The position numbers and the translations under genes were made by a program. Below are positions 49,468 to 58,244 of a stretch of 64,000 nucleotides of DNA, piece after piece (the first letter of the stretch is position 1; the number at the start of each line of letters is the position of its first letter). The notes below the pieces were generated by a model that did no database searches, was not told where the DNA came from, and was given only the letters and a program-made list of their open reading frames with translations. The stretch is from Fictibacillus marinisediminis. Lineage in GTDB: Bacteria; Bacillota; Bacilli; Bacillales; Fictibacillaceae. Location of the stretch: assembly GCF_023149135.1 (NCBI RefSeq), contig NZ_JAIWJX010000002.1, positions 1,426,001 through 1,490,000 on the forward strand, given 5' to 3'.

Positions 49468-50805
49468 ATGCCATCGATACTTATAAAAAATGCAGAAATT
49501 GTAACGATGAATGCACAGGAAGAGATCGTTCAAGGAGATCTTTACATTGAAAACAACCGCATAACTGATATTGGCTTAAGCCTTGATTATCAGGCGGATA
49601 AAACCATAGATGCTACAAACAGAACCATCATCCCCGGGTTTATTCAAACGCATATCCATCTGTGCCAATCCTTGTTCAGAGGACAAGCAGATGATCTGGA
49701 ACTAATGGATTGGCTGAAACAGAAAATCTGGCCGCTCGAAGCATCCCATGATGAAGAATCCCTTTATTATTCGGCCATGCTTGGAATTGGAGAACTGATT
49801 CAGAGCGGTACCACTACGATCGTTGATATGGAGACCGTCAATCATACGGATTTTGCGTTTCAGGCTATTGCGAAGGGCGGTATTCGTGCACTTTCCGGTA
49901 AAGTGATGATGGATAAAGGGGAAGAAGTTCCAATCGGATTGCAGGAGAGCACATCAAAATCTCTTCAGCAAAGCGTCGACCTGCTTGAAAAGTGGCATGG
50001 AAAAGAGAATGGAAGGATACAATATGCCTTCTGTCCACGCTTTGTGGTTTCCTGTACGGAGGAGCTGCTTACAGAAGTTCAGAAACTTTCAGGCCGCCAT
50101 GGTGTTTGTGTTCACACCCATGCAGCGGAAAATCGCGGAGAGATCGCACTGGTAGAACAGGAAACCGGAATGCGCAATGTGGTTTATCTTGACCATATCG
50201 GGCTTGCCAATGAGAGGCTGATTCTGGCGCATTGTGTCTGGCTTGATGATGAGGAAAAGAACATTATAAAAAAGCGGAAGGTAAAAGTAAGCCATTGTCC
50301 AGGGTCAAACCTGAAGCTTTCCTCAGGAATCGCCGACGTGCCAGACATGCTGCAGCAAGGAATTCATCTCAGCTTAGGTGCAGACGGTGCACCCTGTAAT
50401 AACAATTTGGACATGTTGAATGAAATGAGGCTTGCAGCGCTGATTCAAAAGCCAGTCCATGGGCCTACAGCCATGAATGCGAAAACCGTATTTCGGATGG
50501 CGACCATCGGAGGAGCCCGGGCAGTAGGAATGGATCATGAGATCGGCAGCCTTGAGGTTGGAAAAAAGGCGGATCTTGCTATTTTAAACCTGAATGATTT
50601 TCATTTGTATCCCTCTTATGGTGTAGACACGATCTCTCGTATCGTCTATTCGGCCACACGGGCCGACGTCGAAACGACGATTATTGATGGAGAAGTGGTG
50701 ATGGAGAACCGCATGTTGAAGAACATGGATAAGAATGTGGTCCTTCACGAAACGAATAGATGCATCGGCCGTCTGATGAAACGGATTGAAGCCGCTTTTA
50801 TGTAA
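49468..50805 (+). CDS. Amidohydrolase, guanine-deaminase/8-oxoguanine-deaminase-like
   Basis: 445 aa. TRZ/ATZ-type amidohydrolase: His62 and His64 in QTHIHL, HTHAAEN at about 216, LAHCVWL at about 252, SHCPGSNLKLSSG near 275 and the catalytic Asp in GADGAP near 307. This branch deaminates purines and triazines (guanine, 8-oxoguanine, 5'-deoxyadenosine, S-adenosylhomocysteine). A guanine-type riboswitch in front makes guanine the best guess, yielding xanthine for the pathway. AAAAGGAGG precedes ATG 49468. Last gene of the island. Confidence 0.87.
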   Translation: MPSILIKNAEIVTMNAQEEIVQGDLYIENNRITDIGLSLDYQADKTIDATNRTIIPGFIQTHIHLCQSLFRGQADDLELMDWLKQKIWPLEASHDEESLYYSAMLGIGELIQSGTTTIVDMETVNHTDFAFQAIAKGGIRALSGKVMMDKGEEVPIGLQESTSKSLQQSVDLLEKWHGKENGRIQYAFCPRFVVSCTEELLTEVQKLSGRHGVCVHTHAAENRGEIALVEQETGMRNVVYLDHIGLANERLILAHCVWLDDEEKNIIKKRKVKVSHCPGSNLKLSSGIADVPDMLQQGIHLSLGADGAPCNNNLDMLNEMRLAALIQKPVHGPTAMNAKTVFRMATIGGARAVGMDHEIGSLEVGKKADLAILNLNDFHLYPSYGVDTISRIVYSATRADVETTIIDGEVVMENRMLKNMDKNVVLHETNRCIGRLMKRIEAAFM

Positions 50806-50810
50806 ACAAG

Positions 50811-50843
50811 AAAAAGCACGCGGAACATTGTTCCGCGTGCTTT
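50811..50843. terminator. Bidirectional terminator ending the purine island
   Basis: AAAGCACGCGGAAC pairs perfectly with GTTCCGCGTGCTTT around a 3-base loop. Confidence 0.93.
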
Positions 50844-50854
50844 CATCCATGTTT

Positions 50855-51877
50855 TTATGGAAGGTACCTTCTTGCCCCGGCAAATTCCTGTGCGTAAATT
50901 CCTTCAATTTTATCAATTCTTACCGTTGTGCTTGAGTTTGGAGAATGGATCATCATGCCGTCACCTGCATACATTCCTACATGGTGAACGCTTCCTTTTC
51001 CTGAATTATAGGCGAAGAAGAGAAGATCCCCCTTTTTCAAGTCTTCTTTTGCAACGGGTGTACCAGCTCGGGATTGGGGTCCAGAATCTCGAGGGATTGT
51101 AATTCCTGCTGCTTTATAGAGCGTATGGGTAAATCCTGAGCAGTCGAATCCAAATCCGGAAGCACCGGCCCATAAGTAAGGCAGCCCCAGGAATTTCTTG
51201 CCTTCATTTACAAGGTCCTCACCGGTTGGTACCGGAATGGAGTCTTCTGAGAGATAGACTTGAACATCCTTGCGGTCAAGATATCTTGTCTTTCCATCTG
51301 GTGTAAGCACGCTAACAGAGGAACCTTTTATTTTGTGAACGGGCAGCCTGGTATTGTAGCTTAATTCAAGATCAGTATGCTTCAATGATTTTTCCTTGTA
51401 CAGCCATGCTGTTGGACTTTTGATCAAGGCAAAAGGCTTGTTCTCTTCTTTGGCAAATTTTTTGTTGTACACCAGCTGTGATTTTGGCATCCAGCCTGGG
51501 TATCCTGCTTCGAGTCGAGGGGTTGGCTGACCATCAACAGCTACTTTTACCCAGTCTCCCTGCTCGTCCGTTATCGTTACCTTGTTTCCGTATAATGCTT
51601 GGGTTTCCAGAGGCCCAACAAGCCAAATCTTCTCTTCATAGGTCATACTCGTCGTCCATTTTCTTAGATCTACGGGGTTGCTTAAGGATGGCGCATCTAA
51701 AGGCCTTGTTTCTGCCGGTTTCGTCCACAATGTCGCAGCAGCAACATCTACATAGGCCGTGTCAGGTGATAAATCATGTGACTGGGAAGGTTTGGCGGCC
51801 TGTGCCGTACCGGCAAACATTGAGAAAACCAGACCGGCAGCTAAAACCGTACCTGTCCATTTTTTTATGTACTTCAT
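50855..51877 (-). CDS. NlpC/P60 cell-wall endopeptidase with SH3-like domains (YkfC-like)
   Basis: 340 aa. Signal peptide to about residue 27 (TAQA/AK). Two SH3-like regions follow at about 40-130 and 140-215. Then an NlpC/P60 domain with Cys248 in FDCSGF, His in HHVGMYAG at about 299, and a third polar residue near HSPN. It cleaves gamma-D-glutamyl-diaminopimelate bonds of released muropeptides. AAAGGAGGAGC precedes ATG 51877. Confidence 0.9.
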   Translation of the reverse strand: MKYIKKWTGTVLAAGLVFSMFAGTAQAAKPSQSHDLSPDTAYVDVAAATLWTKPAETRPLDAPSLSNPVDLRKWTTSMTYEEKIWLVGPLETQALYGNKVTITDEQGDWVKVAVDGQPTPRLEAGYPGWMPKSQLVYNKKFAKEENKPFALIKSPTAWLYKEKSLKHTDLELSYNTRLPVHKIKGSSVSVLTPDGKTRYLDRKDVQVYLSEDSIPVPTGEDLVNEGKKFLGLPYLWAGASGFGFDCSGFTHTLYKAAGITIPRDSGPQSRAGTPVAKEDLKKGDLLFFAYNSGKGSVHHVGMYAGDGMMIHSPNSSTTVRIDKIEGIYAQEFAGARRYLP

Positions 51878-52048
51878 ATTCTTGCTCCTCCTTTAGTTTG
51901 ATAATAAAAAGTTCCGTTTAAGCCGTTTTGTTTCCTTTTTATGAAGAGAATTTCGTTCAAAAGTCATTTGACTGATTAAAGTTTGCTGGGATAATGGTCA
52001 CGATAAAGGCTGCCGAAATATAGATCTTCAGTAAAAAAGGCGGGTATT

Positions 52049-52076
52049 AAATAATCCCTGCATGCAGGGATTATTT
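52049..52076. terminator. 28-bp perfect palindrome, terminator of the small minus-strand gene
   Basis: AAATAATCCCTGCATGCAGG continued symmetrically to 52076. It overlaps the TAA stop of the gene at 52071 and reads as a hairpin in both directions. Confidence 0.75.
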
Positions 52077-52367
52077 ATGGTAAGAGATATTTATTTTCAG
52101 GCTGTCAGCAAGGATTTTAAAAGGATATGGAGCGAAAAAAAGAGTTTCGTTGGTCTTTTTATTCATACTGAGGATGGTTTCTCCGACACCTGTAGCTGTG
52201 GTTCGAAAAGCCAAAATGTCTTGAAAGTGTTCAATCTGTTTTGCTAAACCTTCTTCGACGGCTGACTGTAATAACTGGACAACTGTATGAAAATCATCTG
52301 GATGGATGAGAGTTTGGTCACCTTTTCCTATCAGGTTTACTGTAACTTGTTTTTTTTCTGTTTTCAT
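52071..52367 (-). CDS. Small protein, 98 aa, unknown
   Basis: Soluble, with a helical first half (FHTVVQLLQSAVEEGLAKQIEHF) and a beta-like second half. GAAAGGAAAATGT precedes ATG 52367. It ends inside a perfect palindrome that may act as terminator. I do not recognise the family. It lies divergent to the HxlR regulator gene, with 136 bases between, and could be controlled by it. Confidence 0.6.
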   Translation of the reverse strand: MKTEKKQVTVNLIGKGDQTLIHPDDFHTVVQLLQSAVEEGLAKQIEHFQDILAFRTTATGVGETILSMNKKTNETLFFAPYPFKILADSLKINISYHK

Positions 52368-52503
52368 ACATTTTCCTTTCGTGGAATCTGTTCTATACTA
52401 AGTATAATGGGACATAGGTAATTTAAATAGTATGTACTTTTAAGATAGATAGTTACTTTTTTGATACTATGAAAAACTAACAGTAGCAGGGGGATTGGGT
52501 TTC

Positions 52504-52869
52504 ATGAAGGAAAGAAAGAAAAAATATTTTCATCCTATTGAGGTAACATTGGATGTGGTTTGCGGGAAATGGAAAGGCGTAATTCTTTGTCTGCTTCAGG
52601 AGAAAGACTTTCGCTTTGGGGAATTAAAGGAGAAGCTTTTTGCTGTCACACCGAAAGTGCTGACGCAACAGCTACGAGAACTGGAAGAAGACGGGCTGAT
52701 CACAAGAACCGTATATCCCCAAGTGCCTCCAAAGGTGGTTTATTCCCTTACACCATACGGTAAAGATCTTGAGGAGACTTTGCGTATGATGGAAAAGTGG
52801 GGGAAAACTCATCAGGAAAAAGTAGGATATGAGTTTGAAGAAGAGATCAGTGAGGCAGGTTTATCTTAA
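52504..52869 (+). CDS. HxlR-family transcriptional regulator
   Basis: 121 aa. Winged helix with CGKWKGVILCLL at about 20 and the recognition part FGELKEKLFAVTPKVLTQQLRELEEDGL at about 40-68, then YSLTPYGKDL. This is the HxlR/MarR-like group, DNA-binding and often answering to aldehydes, oxidants or thiol stress. ATG 52504 is preferred over TTG 52495, which abuts the purine run. Forms a likely pair with the VOC gene 46 bases downstream. Confidence 0.9.
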   Translation: MKERKKKYFHPIEVTLDVVCGKWKGVILCLLQEKDFRFGELKEKLFAVTPKVLTQQLRELEEDGLITRTVYPQVPPKVVYSLTPYGKDLEETLRMMEKWGKTHQEKVGYEFEEEISEAGLS

Positions 52870-52915
52870 ATTAAGCGTTTCTAAACTCTGCCGATCATGG
52901 GAGGAAGGAAGTAAG

Positions 52916-53596
52916 ATGAAGTTTAAAGAGATTAAACTGTTTACACATTGTCTTGTTGAACAGCGTAATTTTTATCATCAGCTTCTTGGCTTGCCATTGT
53001 TGAAGGAAGACGGCAGCTCGTTTGGGGTTGCTGTCGGATCGACCTTGCTTACTTTTCGTTCAACGAACGAGGAAAGCTACTATCATATTGCGTTTACGAT
53101 ACCGAAAAATGCTTTTTCGGAAGCAAAAAAATGGATCAGTTCCTTCGTTTCGCTGAATTTCGTGGAAGGAAAGGACGAAATCTATTTCGGGAACTGGGAT
53201 GCCAATGCCTGTTATTTTTATGATTCAGCGGGAAATGTGGTCGAATTGATCGCTCGGCATAGTATGAATTATTCAATCAATCATCCCTTTACGAGCAAGG
53301 ATATTTTAGCCATCAGCGAGATTGGTATGCCAGTAAAAGATGTCCGGAAAGCTGCAAACCAACTAAAAGCAGCTTTGGGGGTAAGTACGTATCATGGAGA
53401 AAATGAAACATTTGCACCACTCGGAAACGAAGAGGGGCTGCTGATTGTTTCTGATAACAGCAGAACATGGCTTGGTTCTAATAAGCAGGCAAAAATCTTT
53501 CCGATTGAGCTTGTAATGGATAGTCCAATATCTGTAACACGGCTGGATGGTTATCCTTACACGTTCAGCAGCAAAAAAGCGTCAGCAGACGGCTAA
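52916..53596 (+). CDS. VOC-superfamily (glyoxalase/dioxygenase-like) protein
   Basis: 226 aa with two VOC modules. The first has a FYHQLLGLPL start and its end YFYDSAGNVVELIAR (metal-site Glu); the second (about 130-226) is shorter and lacks an obvious metal-binding set. GGGAGGAAGG precedes ATG 52916; the frame runs upstream to 52829 without a site. Glyoxalase-like, fosfomycin-type or dioxygenase activity cannot be told apart. Following an HxlR gene, it probably belongs to a detoxification response. Confidence 0.8.
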   Translation: MKFKEIKLFTHCLVEQRNFYHQLLGLPLLKEDGSSFGVAVGSTLLTFRSTNEESYYHIAFTIPKNAFSEAKKWISSFVSLNFVEGKDEIYFGNWDANACYFYDSAGNVVELIARHSMNYSINHPFTSKDILAISEIGMPVKDVRKAANQLKAALGVSTYHGENETFAPLGNEEGLLIVSDNSRTWLGSNKQAKIFPIELVMDSPISVTRLDGYPYTFSSKKASADG

Positions 53597-53615
53597 AGCC
53601 GGACTGACGCTTTTT
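53574..53615. terminator. Bidirectional terminator
   Basis: AAAAAGCGTCAG and CTGACGCTTTTT pair; the loop contains a second small hairpin. Overlaps the end of the VOC gene. Confidence 0.88.
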
Positions 53616-53616
53616 C

Positions 53617-54699
53617 TTATTCCACAATTCCCCCCTGGGTTACACGGATGTTTACTTTAACATGTACGGGCACATCCGGGTATTTTTTTTCCCAGTCTTT
53701 AAAATTGAAATGCCTGGACTGGCTTCTGGCTCTGTCGCCTATTCCGAGAGGATCAATCTCATCTTTCTGAAACCTCCTTACCATTGCTTTGGCTTGATGT
53801 TCGGTTTGCTTTTTGATTGTTTTTTCGATCATATCAATGGTTTTTTTCTGATAAAGCGGAGTGCCGGCTGCATCGTTGATTTTGCCGGTGATATGAATTT
53901 TCATGTTGATCTCCGGATTTGTATTGCCATGATCGATATCATAATTTACCGTGGAATTCAGGTTTTCAAGGGTAAGATAATTGTTTTTTCTAAATTTGAA
54001 TTCATGGGATCCCTGTCGGAAATTTTGGTACATGAGCTTGAAAATAAAGGCATCGTTAAAGCTGATATGGTCAACGTATTTGGAATGATCAAACAATGCA
54101 ACACCGGCGATCCGAATATGGCCATGTTTCATATCGATCAACGGCATAAAAGGATCACTGCCTTTTCCGTAATAGCTGTAGTTAAAGTGGTGAAAGTTTG
54201 CCCTTGGGAGTGTCAGCTCCATATTTTGTTCGATCATTCGTTTTAAATAAACGGGGACGATTTCTCCAACCGGGTACTGCTTGTTTAATATGTCCTTTGT
54301 TTTTCCTTTCGCAACAGCAATATAAATATTTCTTCCGACTGAAGGATCCCGCTGCAGGGAATCAATAATTTTTGTAATTCCGTGGCTCGCCAGCTCTTCA
54401 TTAAACAAGATGACCGCAATTCGGCCCGACGCAAAGGGTCGAGGCGATTCTGCTTGAAGGATCTGCCGAATGTTTTTACTCGAATGCGATTTTGCAGAAA
54501 AGGTTATGCTCGTTAAGGTCGCTTGCTGAGTTCCTCCTGTTGTAATAGGAACAGCTACAGTAGCTTCAATTTTCTTTCCATCAACATAATCATACCCGAC
54601 CACTCCGATGAGCTGAATATCTTCCAGCACTTGTTTTTGTGGAGTACAGCCAGCAGCAAGCAGAAGCACAATTAAAAATACAAGTTTGATCTTATTCAT
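53617..54699 (-). CDS. Ger(x)C family spore germination lipoprotein
   Basis: 360 aa. Lipobox LLAAGC (Cys18) after a hydrophobic signal. The rest is the three-domain Ger(x)C fold with QLIGVVGYDYVDG, RPFASGRIAVILFN and VKVNIRVTQGG at the end. C subunit of a germinant receptor; anchored on the outer face of the spore inner membrane. Overlaps the B-subunit gene by 8 bases. The A subunit is the gene at 55814. Confidence 0.92.
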   Translation of the reverse strand: MNKIKLVFLIVLLLAAGCTPQKQVLEDIQLIGVVGYDYVDGKKIEATVAVPITTGGTQQATLTSITFSAKSHSSKNIRQILQAESPRPFASGRIAVILFNEELASHGITKIIDSLQRDPSVGRNIYIAVAKGKTKDILNKQYPVGEIVPVYLKRMIEQNMELTLPRANFHHFNYSYYGKGSDPFMPLIDMKHGHIRIAGVALFDHSKYVDHISFNDAFIFKLMYQNFRQGSHEFKFRKNNYLTLENLNSTVNYDIDHGNTNPEINMKIHITGKINDAAGTPLYQKKTIDMIEKTIKKQTEHQAKAMVRRFQKDEIDPLGIGDRARSQSRHFNFKDWEKKYPDVPVHVKVNIRVTQGGIVE

Positions 54700-55789
54700 T
54701 TTTCCGTTGCCTCACTTTGTAAATCAGCAACTGAAGCAGGAAAAGAAGCGGAATGTAAAAATAGATGAAATAGTAACCTACTTTAGAAACCCAAGTGTTT
54801 AGCTGGTCAATCTGCTGCCGGTCTTTAAATAATAATGAACCGATAAATAGAAGAATGACGATGATGATCAGAGAGTGTTTTTGTTTTACAGAAAATAGCC
54901 GCTTGCCTCCCCGTGTCACACACCAGATAGCGATACAGATGTTCGGCAGGACAACAAACAGCCATACCGAGATTCCGATATATTCAAAACGCTCAACAAA
55001 AGGAAATTCAACGATTTTCCAGATCGTAAGTGTTGCCCAGATCGTATGCTTTAATTGCCCTTGGCTGTAGTAGGCAAACGATACTACCGCTGTAATGGTA
55101 TAGAGGATGATCGTGAAAAATACACCCCATTGAGACCATTTGTGGGAGGTCTCAGCATTTTTGATAAAAGGATAATAAAAGAAGAGCATTTCAAAGCCCA
55201 GGTAATTAAGGGTCATTGCTTTCGTACCTACAAAATAGTCGATCAGCGAGTGATCAAACAAAGGAAGAATATTATAGATATGAGAATTCTTTATCGCAAA
55301 GCATTCTAAAAAGAAAAGCGGGGTTCCGATCAGCACACTAAAGAATGCGACAGCTGTTACAATCCGAAATCCGCCGCTGACAAAATAATAGACCAGCAGC
55401 GATAAAATAAGGGAGATTCCCCATGTGTTGATGTGGGGAAACATCCAAACTTGAATGACCTCTATATACGTTCTCAGAACAGTGAGCGCCAGGAATGCAG
55501 TATAAATCATGAATATAGAACTTAATAGACCGCCTATCCATTTGCCAAGCACATCATTATGAACGGCGATAATGTCCCCATCACTGCGTTTTAAAATCTT
55601 ATAGATCATCCAGACGAGAAGATGAATCAGTATGCCGCCGAAAATGACAGCCATCCACGCATCATGGCCCGCGGATTTGGCGATGTATCGCTGAAATCCC
55701 AAAACCCCGACACCAATCTGCATGGTTGATATAAGGTAAAAGGTAAAATAGGGAGATACCTGTTTATTTTCTGGCGGATGAATGTTCAT
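54692..55789 (-). CDS. Spore germination protein, GerAB/GXT permease family
   Basis: 365 aa, ten membrane helices, APC-like. Typical start VSPYFTFYLISTMQIGVGVLG at about 12 and SYYVFD-type segments; substrate-binding B subunit of a germinant receptor. ATG 55789 follows GAAGGTG; GTG 55798 would overlap that site. Middle gene of the A-B-C operon. Confidence 0.9.
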   Translation of the reverse strand: MNIHPPENKQVSPYFTFYLISTMQIGVGVLGFQRYIAKSAGHDAWMAVIFGGILIHLLVWMIYKILKRSDGDIIAVHNDVLGKWIGGLLSSIFMIYTAFLALTVLRTYIEVIQVWMFPHINTWGISLILSLLVYYFVSGGFRIVTAVAFFSVLIGTPLFFLECFAIKNSHIYNILPLFDHSLIDYFVGTKAMTLNYLGFEMLFFYYPFIKNAETSHKWSQWGVFFTIILYTITAVVSFAYYSQGQLKHTIWATLTIWKIVEFPFVERFEYIGISVWLFVVLPNICIAIWCVTRGGKRLFSVKQKHSLIIIVILLFIGSLLFKDRQQIDQLNTWVSKVGYYFIYFYIPLLFLLQLLIYKVRQRKNE

Positions 55790-55813
55790 GTTCTTCACCT
55801 TCGTTCTGTTGAA

Positions 55814-57328
55814 TTATTCTTCAATATCGTTCTTTTGATTTGCTCTTTTAAAATTTAATCGTGCCGGATCTGCAGGCCTCATTTGCATGGGCCGCAATCC
55901 CTGACGGTTGAATGGGAGTCGGATGAACGCATCTTTAAGGTCAACCATCCTTAAAGGATAGAGAGGAGCCAAATAAGGCCTGCCCAGCGAGGTTAGACGA
56001 AGCATATGGCCCATTACAAAGGCAAAACAGATGGAAACACCAAGCAGTCCCCAAAATTGAGCAAAAATCAGAAAGGGAAAGCGGATCAGGCGGATCGTGT
56101 TGCTCATCTGATAAACAGGCGTCGTAAAGGAGGCCAGTGCAGCAAGGGCAACGATGATTAATAGAACGTTGCTCGTTAATCCGGCCTGTACCGCAGCAGT
56201 TCCAATAACGATACCGCCAACGATACCGATCGTCTGCCCGACTTTGGAAGGGAGGCGTGCCCCGGCTTCCCGAAGCAATTCGATGGATAACTCCAAGATG
56301 ATCGCTTCTACGATCGGCGGAAACGGTATGCCGGAGCGGGAAGCTATCAAAGTACCAAGAAGATCGGTCGGGATCATTTCATAGTGAAACGTGAGAACAG
56401 CAACGTAAAGTGGTGTGGACAGCACGGAAAACAGAACTCCCAGCAAACGGATCATCCGGAAAACGGAAGCGACATGCCATGACAGGAAGTAATCTTCAAA
56501 GGCCGAGAAAAATTCTACAAGCGTAGTAGGGCCCGTCAGAGCACTCGGTGAACCATCAACGAGTAAAGCAACTTTTCCTTCGGCTAAAACAGCCGCAACA
56601 CGATCAGGACGCTCTGTGTTGATCAACTGGGGAAATGGAGAATTCTGGTTGTCTGATATCATCTGAAGAACATAGCTACTGTCTAAAATGTGATCGTATT
56701 CAATGTCCGAAACCCGCTGCAGCAGGGTGTTAATATTCTCCTGGCTGGCGATGCCATCAATATAAAGAATCGTGACCCTTGTTTTCGAGAGCTTTCCTAT
56801 TTTGACTTCTTTTACATGTAGTTCAGGGATTGGCAGCCTTTTTCGAATCATATTGATGTTGACTTCAATCGCTTCAACAAACGCTTCCTTCGGCCCAACA
56901 ACGCTGAATTCAGTTTCAGGAACAGAGATCTGGCGCTTCTCGGCAGTCGCCGCAGGAACTAACAGACAGTCGGCCTTTTTAGGGTCTGGCTGTACAAGCA
57001 CTGATCCGGTCAACAAACTGTCCTGTATCTTTTGAACATCCTTTGTATGCTCGATGGTCTCCACCGGGATTTCTGAAGCCAGCTGTTTGAGAGGCATTAA
57101 TGAACAGCGCGTCAAATAGGGTATTAAATCACGATGAACAAGATCCGGGTTTACCATACTTTTGTAATAGGAAATGGTAAATGGATGCTGATCGCTTTTT
57201 GTAAAGGATACAAAGTCTTGTGAAGCCTTGCATTTATCCAGTAATTGTTTAATGGTAAGCTGGCTTCCACTTTGTCCGGAAGGCTTACTCGCTGCTTTTT
57301 CTTTTTTCTTCTGCCGTTTACCGAACAT
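55814..57328 (-). CDS. Spore germination protein, GerAA family
   Basis: 504 aa. Soluble N-terminal half of about 260 residues (two subdomains, SDQHPFTISYYKSMVNPDL near 65 and QDSLLTGSVLVQPD near 130), then membrane helices from about 300 with RSGIPFPPIVEAIILELSIELLREAGARLP (about 370-400), the GerA family signature region. Subunit A of a nutrient receptor that triggers spore germination. ATG 57328 follows GGAGG; the frame runs 31 codons further upstream without a site. First gene of the operon. Confidence 0.92.
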   Translation of the reverse strand: MFGKRQKKKEKAASKPSGQSGSQLTIKQLLDKCKASQDFVSFTKSDQHPFTISYYKSMVNPDLVHRDLIPYLTRCSLMPLKQLASEIPVETIEHTKDVQKIQDSLLTGSVLVQPDPKKADCLLVPAATAEKRQISVPETEFSVVGPKEAFVEAIEVNINMIRKRLPIPELHVKEVKIGKLSKTRVTILYIDGIASQENINTLLQRVSDIEYDHILDSSYVLQMISDNQNSPFPQLINTERPDRVAAVLAEGKVALLVDGSPSALTGPTTLVEFFSAFEDYFLSWHVASVFRMIRLLGVLFSVLSTPLYVAVLTFHYEMIPTDLLGTLIASRSGIPFPPIVEAIILELSIELLREAGARLPSKVGQTIGIVGGIVIGTAAVQAGLTSNVLLIIVALAALASFTTPVYQMSNTIRLIRFPFLIFAQFWGLLGVSICFAFVMGHMLRLTSLGRPYLAPLYPLRMVDLKDAFIRLPFNRQGLRPMQMRPADPARLNFKRANQKNDIEE

Positions 57329-57411
57329 AGCTGCCTCCATCCAAGAGTAGAATCGGGTGTTTATTTGTATATCATTCCAATAGATGAGGACTCTATTCAA
57401 TTTCGGCATAA

Positions 57412-57437
57412 GAAAAAGCACCCCGGAAAAGGGTGCT
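57412..57437 (-). terminator. Terminator after the YdcF-like gene
   Basis: AGCACCC pairs with GGGTGCT; a T run follows on the minus strand. Confidence 0.8.
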
Positions 57438-57439
57438 GA

Positions 57440-58201
57440 TCATTTAAAATAATCCTTATCAAAGACATAGTATTTGGCGAGTGCAAGAATCTCACGTACA
57501 TGTACCTGAGGGGTGACGGACAATGGGACAGAAGATCCTTGCCCAAATGCTTTTAAACCCAATCCTTCTGCCAGGCATTTCGCACGGTGGAGATGAAAAT
57601 CACTGGAGATGATCAGCACTCGCTGGTGTTTTCCGGCAGGTAGATATTTTTTCATCAGATTTCGTGAGAACTTTATATTTTCATAAGTGCTTGTTGCTTT
57701 GTTTTCATAAACAATCGAGGTTGAAGGAACTCCTTTGTTTTTTAAATACCTCCCCATGACTTCTGCTTCTGTCTTACTCTCGCCGACGGTCAGTCCTCCG
57801 CTTACGGCAACTATAACACCGGGATGTTTGTGAAGGTACAATGCGGCTTTGTTCAGCCGCTCTTTCAGCACTCTTGAAGGCGTACCATCCTTGATCCCGG
57901 CGCCTAAAATGAGTACATAATCAATATTTGCGGGATGCTCATCCTTGATGGAAGTAAGAATCAGCCCTTCAAGCAGCAGGGCAATGATCAGGGCAATGGA
58001 TACCGTTGAAACTGTGAAAATCCGGAATTTCTTGTTTTTTCTCCACTGCTTTTTGAGAGGATGGAAGACAATAGCTATTGCCAGTAACAGGAGAGAAACG
58101 AACAGTATAGCGAGAGCGCCAGTGTCTAATCTGGTGATCGCTATCACGAAAAAAGAATAGATGATTCCGATCAAGCCGATAAGAAAAAATAGTAATCGCA
58201 T
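57440..58201 (-). CDS. YdcF/DUF218 family membrane protein
   Basis: 253 aa. Two to three N-terminal helices, then the DUF218 domain: YVLILGAGIKDGTPSRVLKERL near residue 93, VAVSGGLTVGE near 130, EAEVMGRYL, and SSDFHLHRA near 198 with its histidine. The fold is that of SanA/ElyC proteins, which influence peptidoglycan precursor or vancomycin sensitivity. AGGAG lies before ATG 58201. Confidence 0.88.
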   Translation of the reverse strand: MRLLFFLIGLIGIIYSFFVIAITRLDTGALAILFVSLLLLAIAIVFHPLKKQWRKNKKFRIFTVSTVSIALIIALLLEGLILTSIKDEHPANIDYVLILGAGIKDGTPSRVLKERLNKAALYLHKHPGVIVAVSGGLTVGESKTEAEVMGRYLKNKGVPSTSIVYENKATSTYENIKFSRNLMKKYLPAGKHQRVLIISSDFHLHRAKCLAEGLGLKAFGQGSSVPLSVTPQVHVREILALAKYYVFDKDYFK

Positions 58202-58244
58202 AATAACTCCTGATTTTTTGTGGTAGGCGATAGCCGTTGTTTCT

